Assembly (NCBI GenBank): GCA_947044405.1
Contig: CAMRHE010000331.1
Coordinates: 1,922,001 to 1,986,000 of the forward strand
DNA length: 64,000 bases
DNA from: Leptodactylus fallax
Taxonomy: Eukaryota; Chordata; Amphibia; Anura; Leptodactylidae
Direction of reading: 5' to 3'
The notes beneath the pieces were generated by a model, which made no database searches, was not told where the DNA came from, and worked only from the letters and a program-made list of their open reading frames with translations. The translations under genes were made by a program, and so were the position numbers. Shown here piece after piece: positions 30,470-43,589 of this stretch (positions within the stretch are counted from its first letter, which is position 1; every line of letters begins with the position of its first letter).

Positions 30470-30700
30470 TGTAAAAACCTCAAAATCCTAATCTACGCTA
30501 CATATCATTTGGTGTAGTTTCTGCTCTGATTTCTTCCAGTTTCTGGTGTAAATTATAGTAAACTTGTCAGACTGTAGGTAACCCAGCATATCGCACTTAG
30601 GCTCACTATGATCGCTGTTGCTCGGCCTCCTGACTGCCATAGCAACCCCTCGGACCCTGTGATCTTATCGAGGGGTATCTGAGGGGTGTCGGGGGGGCGA
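30470..30700 (-). pseudogene. Truncated leader ORF of copy B
   Basis: The first 50 codons of the 96-codon leader ORF (MAVRRPSNSDH... to QMICSVD) are present. A deletion of about 300 bases then fuses it to the intron just before exon 1, removing the rest of the ORF and the GTTAGT donor. Confidence 0.7.
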
Positions 30701-30975
30701 TCTTACACGAAATATACAATAAAATACTGACATTGTCCGGAGAGTTTCTCTAATTCTAATGTAACTGGGATGACGTCGTAGAATTGTCTGGTTTTAAAGG
30801 GGTTAATTAAAAATCCAGGCCTGTGAGCGACCACCTACCTCCTCATGGACAGTAACCGTGGTTACAGGACCTGTGATGATATCACATATTTGGGAGGAGT
30901 CAAGGAGTCACATGACCTGGTGTTCCAGGTCTCTGCTGGATGAGCTGCAGTGATGTGTCTGGATCAGGATGTGGT

Positions 30976-30978
<3 letters not shown>

Positions 30979-31012
<34 letters not shown>
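30979..31012. repeat. (TA)n microsatellite
   Basis: About 17 TA units. Homologous TA runs lie at 42970-42990 (D) and 58747-58778 (E), so the site predates the duplication and varies in length. Around it (30700-31440) is the upstream block of copy B, with no gene seen. Confidence 0.95.
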
Positions 31013-31018
<6 letters not shown>

Positions 31019-31449
31019 ATAGAGTATATATGTAGCAGAGCTGTCTGTGTGTGATGTATAGGGAGCGGCCAGGGTTAACCCCTTCATGACGGGACACATT
31101 TTCAGGTTATTAGTTACATCCAGGTTTGAAGGATATAATATTTTTTACAGCTAAATATGGAAATAATTGTTGTGTCGTTATTCAGTGATACCGGGGGCTT
31201 CTTATTTATGTCATTTTATATGTTTTTCTTTTTTCAATATCCAGGAATATGTAAGAAAAAATTACGGAGGGTAAAATTGTCTGTTACTCACATTTTTCCA
31301 GTTAATTTTTTTTTCTTAATATCATAAATTGTCATTACGGTAATTTAGGTGGCGCAGAATTTGGTGTCGCCAGGGCCTCTACTTAGTATATTCTAGGGTC
31401 TGAGGAGACCCAAGAGTATAATAATCGCACCGGCTCTTGGGGGGGGGGC

Positions 31450-31830
31450 ACAGTGGAGCATATAATACTGTTTGGGGGCCACTGTGGGCATATAATACTG
31501 TGTGGGGGCCACTGTGGGCATATAATACTGTGTGGGGGCCACTGTGGGCATATAATACTGTGTGGGGGCCACTGTTGTCATATAATACTGTGTGGGGGCC
31601 ACTGTGGGCATATAATACTGTGTGGGGGCCACTGTGGGCATATAATACTGTGTGGGGGCCACTGTGGGCATATAATACTGTGTGGGGGCCACTGTGGGCA
31701 TGTGTTGAGCCATTGCGGAGCATATAATGCTGTGCGGGGGCCACTGTAAAGCATATAATGCTGTGTGTGGGCCACTTTAGAGCATATTATACTGTGTAGG
31801 GGCCACTGTGGAGCATATAATACTGTCCCA
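31450..31830. repeat. 30-bp minisatellite upstream of copy B
   Basis: Tandem 30-bp units (GGGGGCCACTGTGGGCATAT) repeat about nine times at 31453-31700, then decay. A G8-9 run precedes them. Two degenerate units in the opposite orientation are visible at 58040-58090 upstream of copy E. The frames seen through it on both strands are repeat artefacts. Confidence 0.9.
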
Positions 31831-32318
31831 GTATTGTTTACATGCTGGGTACTGCGCTGCTCACTCACCGTATTCTTGATAACTACAGTTATGGTTACTA
31901 AAGTTGTATCCCTTTCAAGTATCTGAGATATCGCTGCAGCACCAGTAACCATCACTATCAAGAATTCCCTCTAGGGAGGGGGGTAGGGGGCCCCAGCCAA
32001 AAGTTTGCACCGGGGTCCAAAAGACCTTAGTTACACCACTGGCACCACGGTATCTTCAAACAGTTCATCAGCAGGGGTCCCAGGTGTTGGACCCCCACTG
32101 GTCATCTCTTATATCTCTTAGACTGTTAGCACCCTGCAGATCAGCTTTTTCCAATAACACACAGCTCCCAGTATTGTTTACATGCCGGGCGCTGTGCTGC
32201 TCACTCACTATATTCTTGATAACTGCAGTTGCGGGTACTAAAGTTGTATCCCTATCAAGTATCTTAGATACCGCTGCAGCACCCGTAACCCTCACTATCA
32301 AGAATACGCTGTAGGGAG
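31826..32318. repeat. Two tandem copies of the upstream TATTGTTTACATGC block
   Basis: A block of about 150 bp is present at 31826-31975 and again at 32160-32318, and once in unit X at about 14220-14370. Each holds TGCTCACTCAC, TTGATAACT and CGCTGCAGCAC. It lies upstream of the leader ORFs and could include promoter sequence. No coding function is apparent. Confidence 0.7.
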
Positions 32319-32397
32319 ACTTTAGTTATGGCAGTATCTAGTAACCACTAGGAATACAGCAGCCTGTATAGGTTATCTAGGACCCAGCAGATCACAT

Positions 32398-35300
32398 AAT
32401 AATAATAATACATTTTATTTATATAGCACCAACATATTCCGCAGCACTGTACAATTTGTAGGGTTCAAGTACAGACAAAAAAGATACATTACAAAGAAAT
32501 AGTCAATTCACACACTGGGACTGAGGGCCCTGCTCGCAAGGTACCGGGGGGGGTGCGCAAGAGCTTACAATCTATGAGGTAGAGGGGGTGACACAAGAGC
32601 TTACAATCTATGAGGTAGAGGGACACAAGAGCCATGAGAGGGGGGTGACACAAGAGCTTACAATCTATGAGGTAGAGGGGATGACACAGGAGGTAGCAGG
32701 GGCGGCATCGGAGGTAGCATTGCTTATACAATGGTCAGACAATCTTGTAATAGAGGTTATTGTCATTACACATATATAAAGCTGTATGAGGCGTCACCAG
32801 TCGTGTCCTTTAACGTGCAGATGATGCCTGGACATATAAAGTTAGTCTGATACGGCCTCATATCCTGTGAGGCAATGCGGGAGCGTGAACAGAGGAGGGG
32901 AAGTTTTAGGAAATCTAACTACGGAAGGGTTTACATTAGGAATTGTGATAGGCCTGTCTGATAAGATGTGTCTTTAGATTGTGCTTGAAGCTGTGGAAAT
33001 TGAGGGTTAATCTGATAGTCCGGGATAGAGCATTCCAGAGAAGTGGTGCAACTCGGGAGAAGTCTTGTATACGAGCGTGGGAGGTTCTGATAATAGAGGA
33101 TGTTAGTCTTAGGTTATTGAGTGAGCGGAGAGTACGGGTTGGGCGATAGACAGAGATGAGGGAGGAAATGTAGGGAGGTGCAGCATTATGGAGAGCCTTG
33201 TGGATGAGGGGGAGAAGTTTATATTGTATTCTGTATTGAATAGGCAGCCAATGTAGTGACCGGCACAGACCGGAGGCCTCGCTGTAGCGTCTAGACTGAT
33301 AGATGAGCCTGGCCGCCGCATTCAGAATAGATTGTAGACGGGAGAGTTTAGTAAGGGGAAGACCGATTAGTAAGGAGTTACAGTAGTCAAGGCGAGAGTG
33401 AATCAGGGCAACAATAAGTGTCTTTAGTGTATCTGTGGTAAGTTAAAGGCAGATTCTGGAGATGATTGGATATGGGGGGTGAAGGAAAGGTCTGAGTCAA
33501 ACATAACCCCGAGGCAGCGGGCATACTGCCTAGGAGTTGTGGTAAGATCGGAGACTGCAATGGAGATATCAGGGATAGGTCTATAAGATGGTGGAAAAAT
33601 CAGTAGTTCAGTCTTTAAGAGATTCAGTTTCAGATAGAACGAAGACATGATTTTGGAGACAGCAGAGAGGCAGTCACTGGTGCTCTGTATTAGTGCAGGG
33701 GTGATGTCACAGGATGACGTATATAATTGGGTGTCATCAACATAGAGATGGTACCGGAAGCCAAATCTGGTGATGGTTTGTCCAATGGGGGCAGTGTAGA
33801 GGGAGAAGAGCAGGGGACCTAGGACCGAGCCCTGAGGAACCCCAATGGCAAGGGGAAGAAACAGAACCCGCAAATGATACACAGAAAGTGCGGTCAGAGA
33901 GATAAGAGGAGAACCAGGAGAGAGCGGTGTCCATGAGGCCGACAGAACGGAGCATAGTGAGGAGGAGTTGATGGTCAACAGTGTCAAATGCTGCTGAGAG
34001 ATCCAGAAGAATAAGAAGAGAGAAGTCACCTTTGGATTTAGCCATCAAGAGATCATTGGAAACTTTTGTGAGGGCTGTTTCAGTAGAGTGCGGAAGCCAG
34101 ATTGTAAGGGGTCAAGAAGAGAGTTAGCAGAAAGATAGCGGATTAAACGAGAATAGACCAAGCGTTCCAAGATTTTGGAGATGAAGGGGAGGTTAGAGAC
34201 AGGTTGATAGTTAGCAGCACAGGACGGGTCAAGGGAGCGTTTCTTCAATAGAGGGGTTATGACATCATGTTTGAAAGAGGATGGGAAAATTCCAAAAGAG
34301 AGAGAGAGGTTAAATATTTTAGTAAGGTAAGTCGTGACAGCAAGCGACAGAGACTGGAGAAAGTGTGAGGGGAAAGGGTCACTACTGCAGGTTGTAGGGT
34401 GAGAAGAAGAAAGTAGCTGAGATACTTCCTCTTCTGTAACAGGTTCAAAAGATGAGAATGAACAGTCTGAAGTGCGGCTGGTGAGGGGGTCAGTGCTATC
34501 TGGGGATTGGACAGTTATTTTTTGACAGATTTTATTAATTTTGTCATGGAAATAAGTGGCCATGCCATCTGCGCTAAGGTCTGTGAATGGCGCCTGCACC
34601 TTGGGGGTGAGTAAGCAATGAAAAGTTTCAAAGAGCGTTTTAGGGTTACAGGAGATTTTAAGTATAAATTTAAAGTGGAGGAAGTCTGCAGGTGTACGTG
34701 ATTTTCTCCACAGACGTTGAGCATACCTAGAGCACCGCTGAAAAAAACGTGTCTGTGGCGTGTGCCAGGGTTGCTGCCTCCTGCGTCTAACTTTTCAAGT
34801 GGAGGAGGGAGCCGCCTCATCCAGTGCACTCTTAAGGGTTTCATTATAGTGACTGGTGGCCAGATTGGGGCAGGACAGGAAGAGATGGGGGACAGAGAGG
34901 ACTGAGAGTATCTGAGAGGGCGGGGTAATATCACGAAATTCCATATGTATGATGGGTAAGTGTGTCCTGTGAAGGAGAAAAGCACGATGGGAGAGACAGA
35001 AGGATGGAGAGAGTGGCAGAGAAGAGTAGTAAATTAGAAACGGAGGAGCGAAGAAGACAAGATCAAGGGTGCCACCCAGGTGGCCGAAGAGGAAAGGGAA
35101 AGAACAAAGACGGATGAGAGAAACTGTGAGGCAGCTGGGGAGACAGGGGGTCAGTGGGGATGTTAAAGTCACCCATGATGAAGGAGGAATTTCACTGGAT
35201 AAAAAGAGGGGAAGCCAAGAAGCGAAGTGATCCAGAAATTGGTAGGGGAGCCGGGGGACGGAGATCACAGCTACAGAAGAAGAGGGGCGGAAAGTCTGAT

Positions 35301-36000
35301 AGCATATACCAAATGAGGGGAATGTGAGTGAGGGACCGGTGGGATGGCCGAAAAGTGCACTGTGGGACAGACGTATCCCACCCCCCACCCTTCCTGTCTC
35401 AGGCCTAGAGGTGTGTGAGAATTGTAGGCCACCATGAGACAGAGCAGCAGGGGAGGCCGATCAGACGCTGGATCCAGGTTTCAGTAAGGGTGAGCAGGTT
35501 AAGAGATTTACAGAAATAAGTCATTAATATATTCTAGTTTGTTACACCTGAGCGGGCATTCCAGAGAGAACAGTTAAAAGAGACAGGAGAAAGATAAAGA
35601 GAGGGAACACGGCAAATATTGATTAGGTTTGTAGGATTTCTGTGGGGCAGGAAGAGGAAAAATTAGGGAGAGAAGGAGGGCCAGGGTTTGGAGAAATGTC
35701 CCCAGCAGCTAGGAGGAGCAAAATGGACAGAGACAGAAGGTGTTTTGGTGATTTATGTGGATGTTTATGTTTGGTTTCACTGCTAGAAGCAGTATAGGGA
35801 TTAGGGTGGTGGAAGAGAGTGAAAAGTGTGTGAGAGCTGTACATGGGGAAAGGCAGAAGAGAAGGACTGATATGTATAGTGTGTACTGGTGGTAGAGATG
35901 GAGGAGAGGTCTACAGGAAGACAATTGCTAAGATAGTAAGTAACAGTGCAGCTCTATCATACCATGTGTTACAGCTTGTTCTTTTGGTTTTAAGTTTACC
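32398..36000 (-). mobile_element. L2-clade LINE, nearly full length, decayed
   Basis: Minus orientation. The 3' end at 32398 has an (AAT)n tail preceded by a TATATAGCACCAACATATTC segment that recurs at 57800-57890. ORF2 relics cover about 32960-35850. A short G-rich tandem (AGAGCTTACAATCTATGAGG, three copies) lies at 32560-32680 in the 3' region. The 5' limit is not clear. 36000-36180 holds nothing I recognise. Confidence 0.75.
32960..35850 (-). pseudogene. L2 ORF2 (endonuclease, RT) with an N-terminal 2A-like motif
   Basis: Minus strand, 5' to 3'. A hydrophobic segment LLSLSILLLLAAGDISPNPGPP lies near 35670-35720 in a serine-rich N-terminus. Endonuclease-like sequence in two frames (34795-35388) has VTLTSPLT and LDLVFFAPP. 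RT is at 33424-34600, with [52 protein letters not shown] and the catalytic box YVDDTQLY. The C-terminal arm runs to about 32960. At least four frame breaks are present, including one near 34045 between RT blocks and one near 33840, so it is inactive. Confidence 0.75.
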
Positions 36001-36179
36001 TGGTGTTCTTCCATGGTGTTCCTGTCTCAGTGCCCTGTCTCAGTGCCATGTGTAAGTGCATTTTGGTTAATATGCACTTAGGTTAAGATGGACAGCTGTA
36101 TAAGGAAATGCCCCCCTGCATTGGAAATGCTTCCCCCATAAGCTGGATCTACTTATATAGTGAAGTAAAGGTTCAAAAC

Positions 36180-36715
36180 TATCACTAATTTAAGTTAACT
36201 AATTAATCAACAAACAGTTTTTTTGATTGAATAAAGCTTTATTAAACAACCAGTCTCATACAACAATTACAAAAGGTACTGCGACGCAGCGCAACTAAGT
36301 TACAATACCACATCTTAGACTATATCTTTCATCCTTAAGGGTTGCGGCACAACAATCTGCGAAAGGAAAAACATCCTAACACTACATGCTGCACTACAAA
36401 CCTAACATACTTTTTGGTCAAAACAACAAAGACAGTCAAGTGACAAATACAGAGGGGGGTAAGGGAGGGGAAGTCACAGTCCCGGAGCTTTATTGATTAA
36501 CCACAATTAATCAACAAACTGTTGCACATGAGGAGACTGGTCTATGTATGTACAAATAAACACTGACCAGGGAGGTCTCTTGGCCCATAGAGGGGATATC
36601 AATTAATTAATTATGCAAATAAAAACCACCCCACCAGCACACAGGGGCAGAAATACCCCATATGTGCGCTGTTAGGAGTGAGGGAAAACACATTAACAAC
36701 ATAATCAACGATTGT
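36180..36715. mobile_element. DIRS terminal fragment and A/T-rich repeat beside copy C
   Basis: 36560-36715 repeats DIRS end sequence (TTAATTATGCAAAT, CAGCACACAGGGGCAGA, CATAATCAACGATTG) seen also near 2291-2375, 42310-42434 and 50364-50470. It ends at the same junction (GGTTAGAGGGATCCCATG) as in the other units. 36180-36560 is non-coding and includes an AATAAAGC near 36231. I see no gene there. Confidence 0.6.
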
Positions 36716-37519
36716 CTCGGTTAGAGGGATCCCATGTGCAGAGCAATTCTGAGACACTGACAGCACTTTTTTCTCTGCTTGTTAGAGGAGGAGATGGTCA
36801 TCCACTTGCCATCTGTTACTGAGCAAGCAAGAAACAAATCCAATAGTAGGGGGTGCTATACACATGAATTTCAATTGTCGAAATATAAATCATCTCAGAT
36901 TTTGGTGCTGGATTTAAAAAACATACAATATTTGTGTGACAACCTCTTTCAGATGTAACTGTGCATAAAAATAATTTTCACAATCTAGACATGACAATCT
37001 TTTTCCTGCAAGTTTTTTGATGTGCACATAAAGATGAGTTGGGTATAATAATTTGGCTTCTTCTTGTGTGATGTCTAAGGCTGGATTGACAATACTATCC
37101 ATTTTGCAGAGTAGAAAACAACAGACGTTATATATCCTCGTGTATTTACGTGTACCGTCTGGTTTTTTTTTTTTGCATCCACAATCACCAAGCAAAATAT
37201 CTGTAAGAAAATAGGTCAGCACAGAAATGACGTCCATCTCCCTTAGAACGCCCGAGACGAGAAGAGAAATGAGGAAAAAAATAACATGACATTCCATCCA
37301 TCTATAACATCATTTTTATTGACGGAGAGACACTGAGAAAAAATTCATGTCATGTACTATTTTTTCACACTATTGTCCATGTTCTAGTTGTGAAAAATAT
37401 CGGACATCACATGGACTCATTGTAGTCAATGGAGCCATTCACACATCTGTTGTTTTTCATGGATGGAGGGACATTGAGAAAAATAATCAAACAGAGAAAA
37501 ACATTTCCCACATTCAGAA
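36716..37519 (-). other. 3' region of copy C
   Basis: Shared with the 3' regions of copies A, B and D. It includes one arm of the TTTTCACACTA-type MITE near 37270-37480. The 127-codon frame at 36914-37297 has no domain and belongs to this duplicated untranslated region. Confidence 0.55.
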
Positions 37520-38543
<1,024 letters not shown>

Positions 38544-38584
38544 TTAAATAATCTCAAAAATCAATTCTGTTGATATTTTATATA

Positions 38585-38833
38585 TATACAGTAGAGACCA
38601 AAAGTTTGGACACACCTTCTCATTCCAAGAGTTTTCTGTATTTTCATCACTATAAAAATTGTAGATTCACACTGAAGGCATCAAAACTATGAATTAACAC
38701 ATGTGGAATTATATACTTAACAAAAAAGTGTGAAACAACTGAAAATATGTCTTATATTCTAGGTTCTTCAAAGTAGCCACCTTTTGCTTTGATTACTGCT
38801 TTGCACACTCTTGGCATTCTCTTGATGAGGCCG
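38585..38833 (-). mobile_element. Tc1/mariner end fragment
   Basis: The terminal sequence CAGTAGAGACCAAAAGTTTG begins the fragment. On the minus strand it encodes the transposase C-terminus (RMPRVCKAVIKAKGGYFEE) followed by TAG/TAA. The rest of the element is missing at 38833, where Penelope-associated sequence starts. It is a different Tc1 family from the copies at 12248 and 25722. Confidence 0.8.
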
Positions 38834-39930
38834 TGATTGGGCCACCAGTGGTCACATGGGCATGCTGAGATTCATGATGTCATAATACTAGGCATGCTCA
38901 GGTCACCATTAAGGCCCAATCACAGGCCTCAGCACTGAACCCATGCCGATGATGTCACAGAAGAGCGCCGGAAGTCACACGTAAAAAAGTGCCAGACCCC
39001 ACGAGAAGCCCCAAGAGACGTAACAGGAGATCAGTATGAGTGTATAATGCGGTATCATTTTCGTCCGCCCGAGGTGACTCTCCATTTATTCGGTTTTGTA
39101 AAAAATTGAACAATTTAGAATATTCAGGACTAACCCAGTTGATTATGAGCCAATTCGCCCATCTCTAGTTGTGTTAGGTAACTGTCTATTATTACTGACA
39201 TAATCCTATTCCTTTTATTGGACCTGCAGATCGAAACGATCAAGTCTGTAGATCCACTGTGCCTCTATGTACAAAATAACGTTGTCCCAGTCCCCACCTT
39301 CTTTGGTGGTCTTATCTATTCAAAGGCCTGGACACTTGACATCGCCCTGGTGCATTGACCATACATGTTTAGACATCGGAGTGTCTCACACATAGTACGT
39401 AATTCTTGGGGCATGGACAGGTTATCAGATAGACTACTCCCACAGTTTTACAGATGACAAAATCCCGACTCTCATAGATACGACCTGTACTGACACTACC
39501 GAATGCTTTTCCACTTTTAATGAAGGGACAGGCACTACATCCTCCGCATCTAAAGGAGTCATTTCTTTTGCTCTCCATGTCTCTCCTATTTGAAGATACT
39601 GAAAATGACTGTACTAGAATATCATGAAGGTTTTTACCTCTTTTGTATGTGACTTGAGGGTTGTTGGGAGATCTGATCAACCATGTTTGTCAAATCGTAA
39701 CATTTTCCAATATCTCCCCAACATATCCAGATCCTCTGTCTGTTTTCCTTCATACTATTCCTATTAATTTTGTGATGTTGGATTCTTCCCGTGGCCTACA
39801 GATGAGAAATTCTCTCTCCTCCAGTTTTTTGCCTTATTATATGCTTGTTTGGCCACAGACTGGAGGAAGCCCCTGTCCATAAATTTCTTTTCCAGTTCTC
39901 TCAATTGTTTAAGGTTGCCGTGTTAACATA
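38834..39930 (-). mobile_element. Penelope-like element, 3' part with GIY-YIG relic (copy C)
   Basis: On the minus strand the frame at 39369-39680 has the Penelope C-terminal region: zinc-knuckle-like [14 protein letters not shown], then [18 protein letters not shown], the first motif of the GIY-YIG endonuclease. A downstream tail to 38834 (repeat CCAATCACAGGCCTCAG) matches 46930-47260 in copy D in inverted orientation. The RT half is missing here. 39931-40039 shows nothing recognisable. Confidence 0.75.
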
Positions 39931-40039
39931 GGGAAGCTTCCTGAGCAGGCCTTTATAAACCACTCCTTTATCCCCCAGCTTTGCTGTCTAATTACTTTTC
40001 AACTTCCTGCTAAGCTCCTGACTTTTATTTGACTACTCT

Positions 40040-42434
40040 AAGGTTCTTCAGATGAAAAGGCCTGTAATTCTCCAACTTTTTTAGTGGAGGTGATGGCTAG
40101 CAAAAAGGTAGTCTTGTAAGCCAGAAACCCGAGATCCACATCCTACAGAGATTGAAAACGACTGCTTTGCGCCCAATTACGCTTTTTCAAGCTCACATAA
40201 GCTGCAATAAAGCAAAAACATTAGGAACTTATAAAGGTTCCCCTTTAAAATATCAGCCAAAAGCGAGGTGAGCTCTGGGGGCGCGAGGGAGAACAGTCAG
40301 AATTTCCCCCCCCCTCAAGCAAGACCTGTCCTCAGTCGGACCAAAAGGAGAACTATGCTTGCTCTCCCACTTTATGTTCATTGTTTAAGTGAATACATTC
40401 ATTATGGGGTGAGAGCACCATCGTTAGAGCACATTCATGTTCCTATCCTCCTAGTGCCGATCCATAGTGCTGGCAGCTATTTTGTTTTTTTGGAGCAGTT
40501 CCAACTTTTTCTGCATCTTTTTCTATTTGTGGAATGGGAGCAGAAATCAGGTCTTAATCTCATAGCAACTCTCAAGAATCTAGATATTAGAGCATCCGTG
40601 TACCTAAACAGGCCGAAAGAGCTGTAAGCTGCACGTTTAGGGTGGCAGGGCTAAGACCTTTATCCAGAAGGAAGAAAATTCAGTAGAACCCAAGTTGAAG
40701 GATTAGAATGATTAGCATCTTGTCTGGAGCACCAATCCTAGAAGACGTTACCTATTCTTAATTAACTTCTGTTGGTAAATTCAGCTCTGGAGCAGGATCG
40801 AGTCTTCAGGATGGCCTCTGACAGTTCTCTAGATTCCCAAAGGGACTGGTCAACCTCCAGGCTGTCAGGTTGAATCTTCTCAGATCCTGGCAACTTTGAG
40901 TTCCTTGAGAGACCAGGTTCTGGATTAGGGGAAGCCTCCAATAAATTCCTTGACTTATCTGAATGAGTTGGGAAAACCAAGCTCTTTTCGGCCAGAACGG
41001 TATGATGGCAATTATTGTGGCTTGGTCTGACTTTCATCAATACCCTTGGTATCATAGAAAGTGGAGAGAAGATGTAGGCCAGCCTTAACCTCGACGAGAA
41101 GCACAGGGCATCTACTGCCAAGGGATTGTCCTCCTGATACAGGGAACAGAACGTCTACACCTTGGCATTGAGTTTGGTTGCCATGAGATCTACTTCCTGG
41201 AGACCCCACTTCAGGGTGAATTGAAGGAAGATCACCTGATTGAGAGATCATTCTCCAGACACTGTGAGGCCCCGACTAAACTGGTCCACTAATATGTTCA
41301 GGGACCCTTTGATTTGAACAGCGGACAGATGGGTCAGATTTTTTGTCTGCCCAGGTGAAAATCAGATCTTTCTCTCTCAGTAGAGATAGGGATCTGGTGC
41401 CTCCGTTTGTTCAAATACAGGATGGTCGTCATATTGTCTGACCGGACTTTTACAGCTTTCCCGCTGAGGAGAGGGGCCAAATGGAAGAGTGCCAGGCGAA
41501 CCGCTCTGAGTTCTCTCCAATTGAACGACATGACTTTCTCTAGAATTTTCCAAATTCCCTGAACAGGTATCTCAGTTGAGCTCCCCATCTGGAGAGAGAT
41601 GCATCTGTGGTCAATGGAGTCTAGCAAGGCTGGACCGTGGACATCCTGGCTTCCCCACGGTCAACATCGCAATCGCCTGACCGGATAGACTTTAGCAGTT
41701 TATACATTTTTTCCAAGAAAAAAAAGAGGCCTGCCAAGCCCCTCAGTGTGATCTTCATCTGAAGAATACGTCTCATCTATTACGTGATATTCCTCATAGG
41801 AAAGTACAGCAGACTGAGACTGCCTCTCAGTACGAGGCTTCTTGGTGATATGGGAGATAGGCTCCCTGATCTCCTTCATGGAGTATTCCACATATTCCTT
41901 AACCCATACTGTAACATCCCATATAGAGAGTTCTTCGGATAATCCCCCCGGCCAGAAACACCGGCTGAGAACAATAGTTCCGGACCTGGAAGTGGCAAAG
42001 AAACGTCAGTTCTGGATCGGAGCTCCGGGCACGCGGAGAAGCGCAGCCGGCAACAGAAGAATACAGCGCTTCACCCTGAACCAGGTAAAAGATAAGGGGA
42101 AGGGGAAACACAACAAATCAACACCCCACTGATCTTTCTTCCAAGTGGGAGAAAAAAGAAAAATAGACAAAGAAAAAGAAAAAAAGAAGAAGAAGAAGCC
42201 ACAAACTAGGTAAGAAGCTTCACAAACATCAAAATACACCTAGATGGGAGGACATAAGAGACCTCCCTCCATCTGTCCTACCACACAGGACAGAAAAAAA
42301 ATACAGTGGGGGGAGGTCTCTTTTGGCCTCTTATAAAGGGGGTATCATTTGATTAATTATGCAAATTAAGAATTCCGCCTGTCCTACCAGCACACAGGGG
42401 CAGATATACCCCATATTGTGCGGCTGGTAGGAAT
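40040..42434 (-). mobile_element. DIRS element C (internally deleted, right end intact)
   Basis: Minus strand, 5' to 3'. A terminal sequence ends exactly at the GATATTTCC junction (42435). An A-rich tract follows at 42150-42200, then a gag-like frame (41700-41891, MEYSMKEIREPISHITK). It jumps near 41650-41690 straight to RNase H (41334-41627, MGSSTEIPVQGIW, SDNMTTILYLNKR). The RNase H tail and recombinase N-terminus follow (40762-41251). RT is deleted, and the recombinase C-terminus is lost at 40040. Confidence 0.75.
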
Positions 42435-43502
42435 GATATTTCCGGGCACTTTGTAACAGATGTCGGTCCGTCACTTCCTTTGTACATGAAGATGAGAGTC
42501 CTCTGGTGAGATTGAGGCTTCCATGTACAGAGCAGGGCTGAGACACTGACGCCACTTTCTTATCCTTATCTTCTCTGTCCAGTGCTGGCTTGGGAATGGC
42601 GGGACAAGCTGGGGGGGCAGTAATATAAGTAGATGGGGCTGATACTGGGGAGGAGATGCACAACATACACAACTGCTGTACACACCTACAGCACAACTAC
42701 ATGCACATTACACGCAGCATCCGCTGCAGGCATGTTTAACCCCTTGCTAACCACCCATTGGCCGTGTCTGATTAACCCTGTAAGGTCGTATCTGTATGAG
42801 CGAGGAGCCGATCTTAGTGACAGTCAGACACCCCAGGGAGAAGGCAGGAAGTTTTATTACCATCCCTGCCTTTCCAGTTGCTGTACACATGTGATCTGCT
42901 GGGTCCTAGATAACCTGTACCATGTATACAGGCAGCTGTAGCTCTGCTACATATATACTCTATACACACTATATATATATATATATATATGTAACCACAT
43001 CCTGATCCAGACACATCACTGCAGCTCATCCAGCAGAGACCTGGAACACTGGGTCATGTGACTCCTTGACTCCTCCCACACATGTGACATCATCACAGGT
43101 CCTGTAACCACGGTTACTGTACAGGAGGAGGTAGGTGGTCGCTCACAGGCCTGGATTTTATATTAACCCCTTTAAGACCAGACAATTCGAGGACGTCATC
43201 CCAGTTAGATTAGAATTAGAGAAACTCTCCGGACAATGTCAGTATTTTATTGTATATTTTAAGTATTTCGGCGATTCTAGTTGTTTCAGGACTCGGCTGC
43301 TTTAACCCCTTCCTGCTCTGTGCCGTACTATTACATTGCGCTGGCCGTGTAGTTAATGCTCAGCGCCGTAATAGTACATCTCTGTAATGTCGCGGGCACA
43401 GGAGCTGTATTATACAGCCGATACCCAGGACTAGTCACCGGAGTGGAAAGATACTCCGACTCCAGAGGATTAATCCCTCACATGTCAGGATCGCTATTCA
43501 TC
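42435..43502 (+). other. Upstream block of gene D
   Basis: Begins with spacer shared with 23460-23690, then the block shared with unit X (42660-42930). A (TA)n run lies at 42970-42990, and a block at 43080-43480 is shared with copies B and E. A self-complementary stretch at 43320-43380 (GCCGTACTATTACA ... CGCCGTAATAGTAC) could fold into a hairpin and is present in E. This is the likely promoter region, but I see no element I can name with confidence. Confidence 0.5.
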
Positions 43503-43565
43503 ATGGCATCCGGGGAGTCTGGGGACAAGATCGCCCCCCGACACCCCTCAGATACCCCTCAATAA
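43503..43565 (+). CDS. 20-codon leader ORF of gene D
   Basis: MASGESGDKIAPRHPSDTPQ then TAA. It is 24 bases before, and in frame with, the 96-codon leader ORF. Identical in peptide sequence in copy E and one residue different in copy X. Confidence 0.35.
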   Translation: MASGESGDKIAPRHPSDTPQ

Positions 43566-43589
43566 GATCACAGGGTCCGAGGGGTTGCT

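Noticed and set aside
31379..31961. Repeated frames through the 30-bp tandem array on both strands
   Set aside because: 30 is a multiple of 3, so any open unit stays open. The repeat decays at the ends and has no start context or splice sites.
32489..32779. Frames over the AGAGCTTACAATCTATGAGG repeats
   Set aside because: Short tandem repeat in the L2 3' region; the frames change with each unit and have no domain.
36914..37297. 127-codon minus-strand frame in the 3' region of copy C
   Set aside because: The homologous frames in A, B and D differ in length and are broken, and the sequence is duplicated 3' untranslated region.
42006..42239. Minus-strand frame with a poly-Phe run
   Set aside because: It is produced by the A/G-rich tract at 42150-42200 in the DIRS 5' region.
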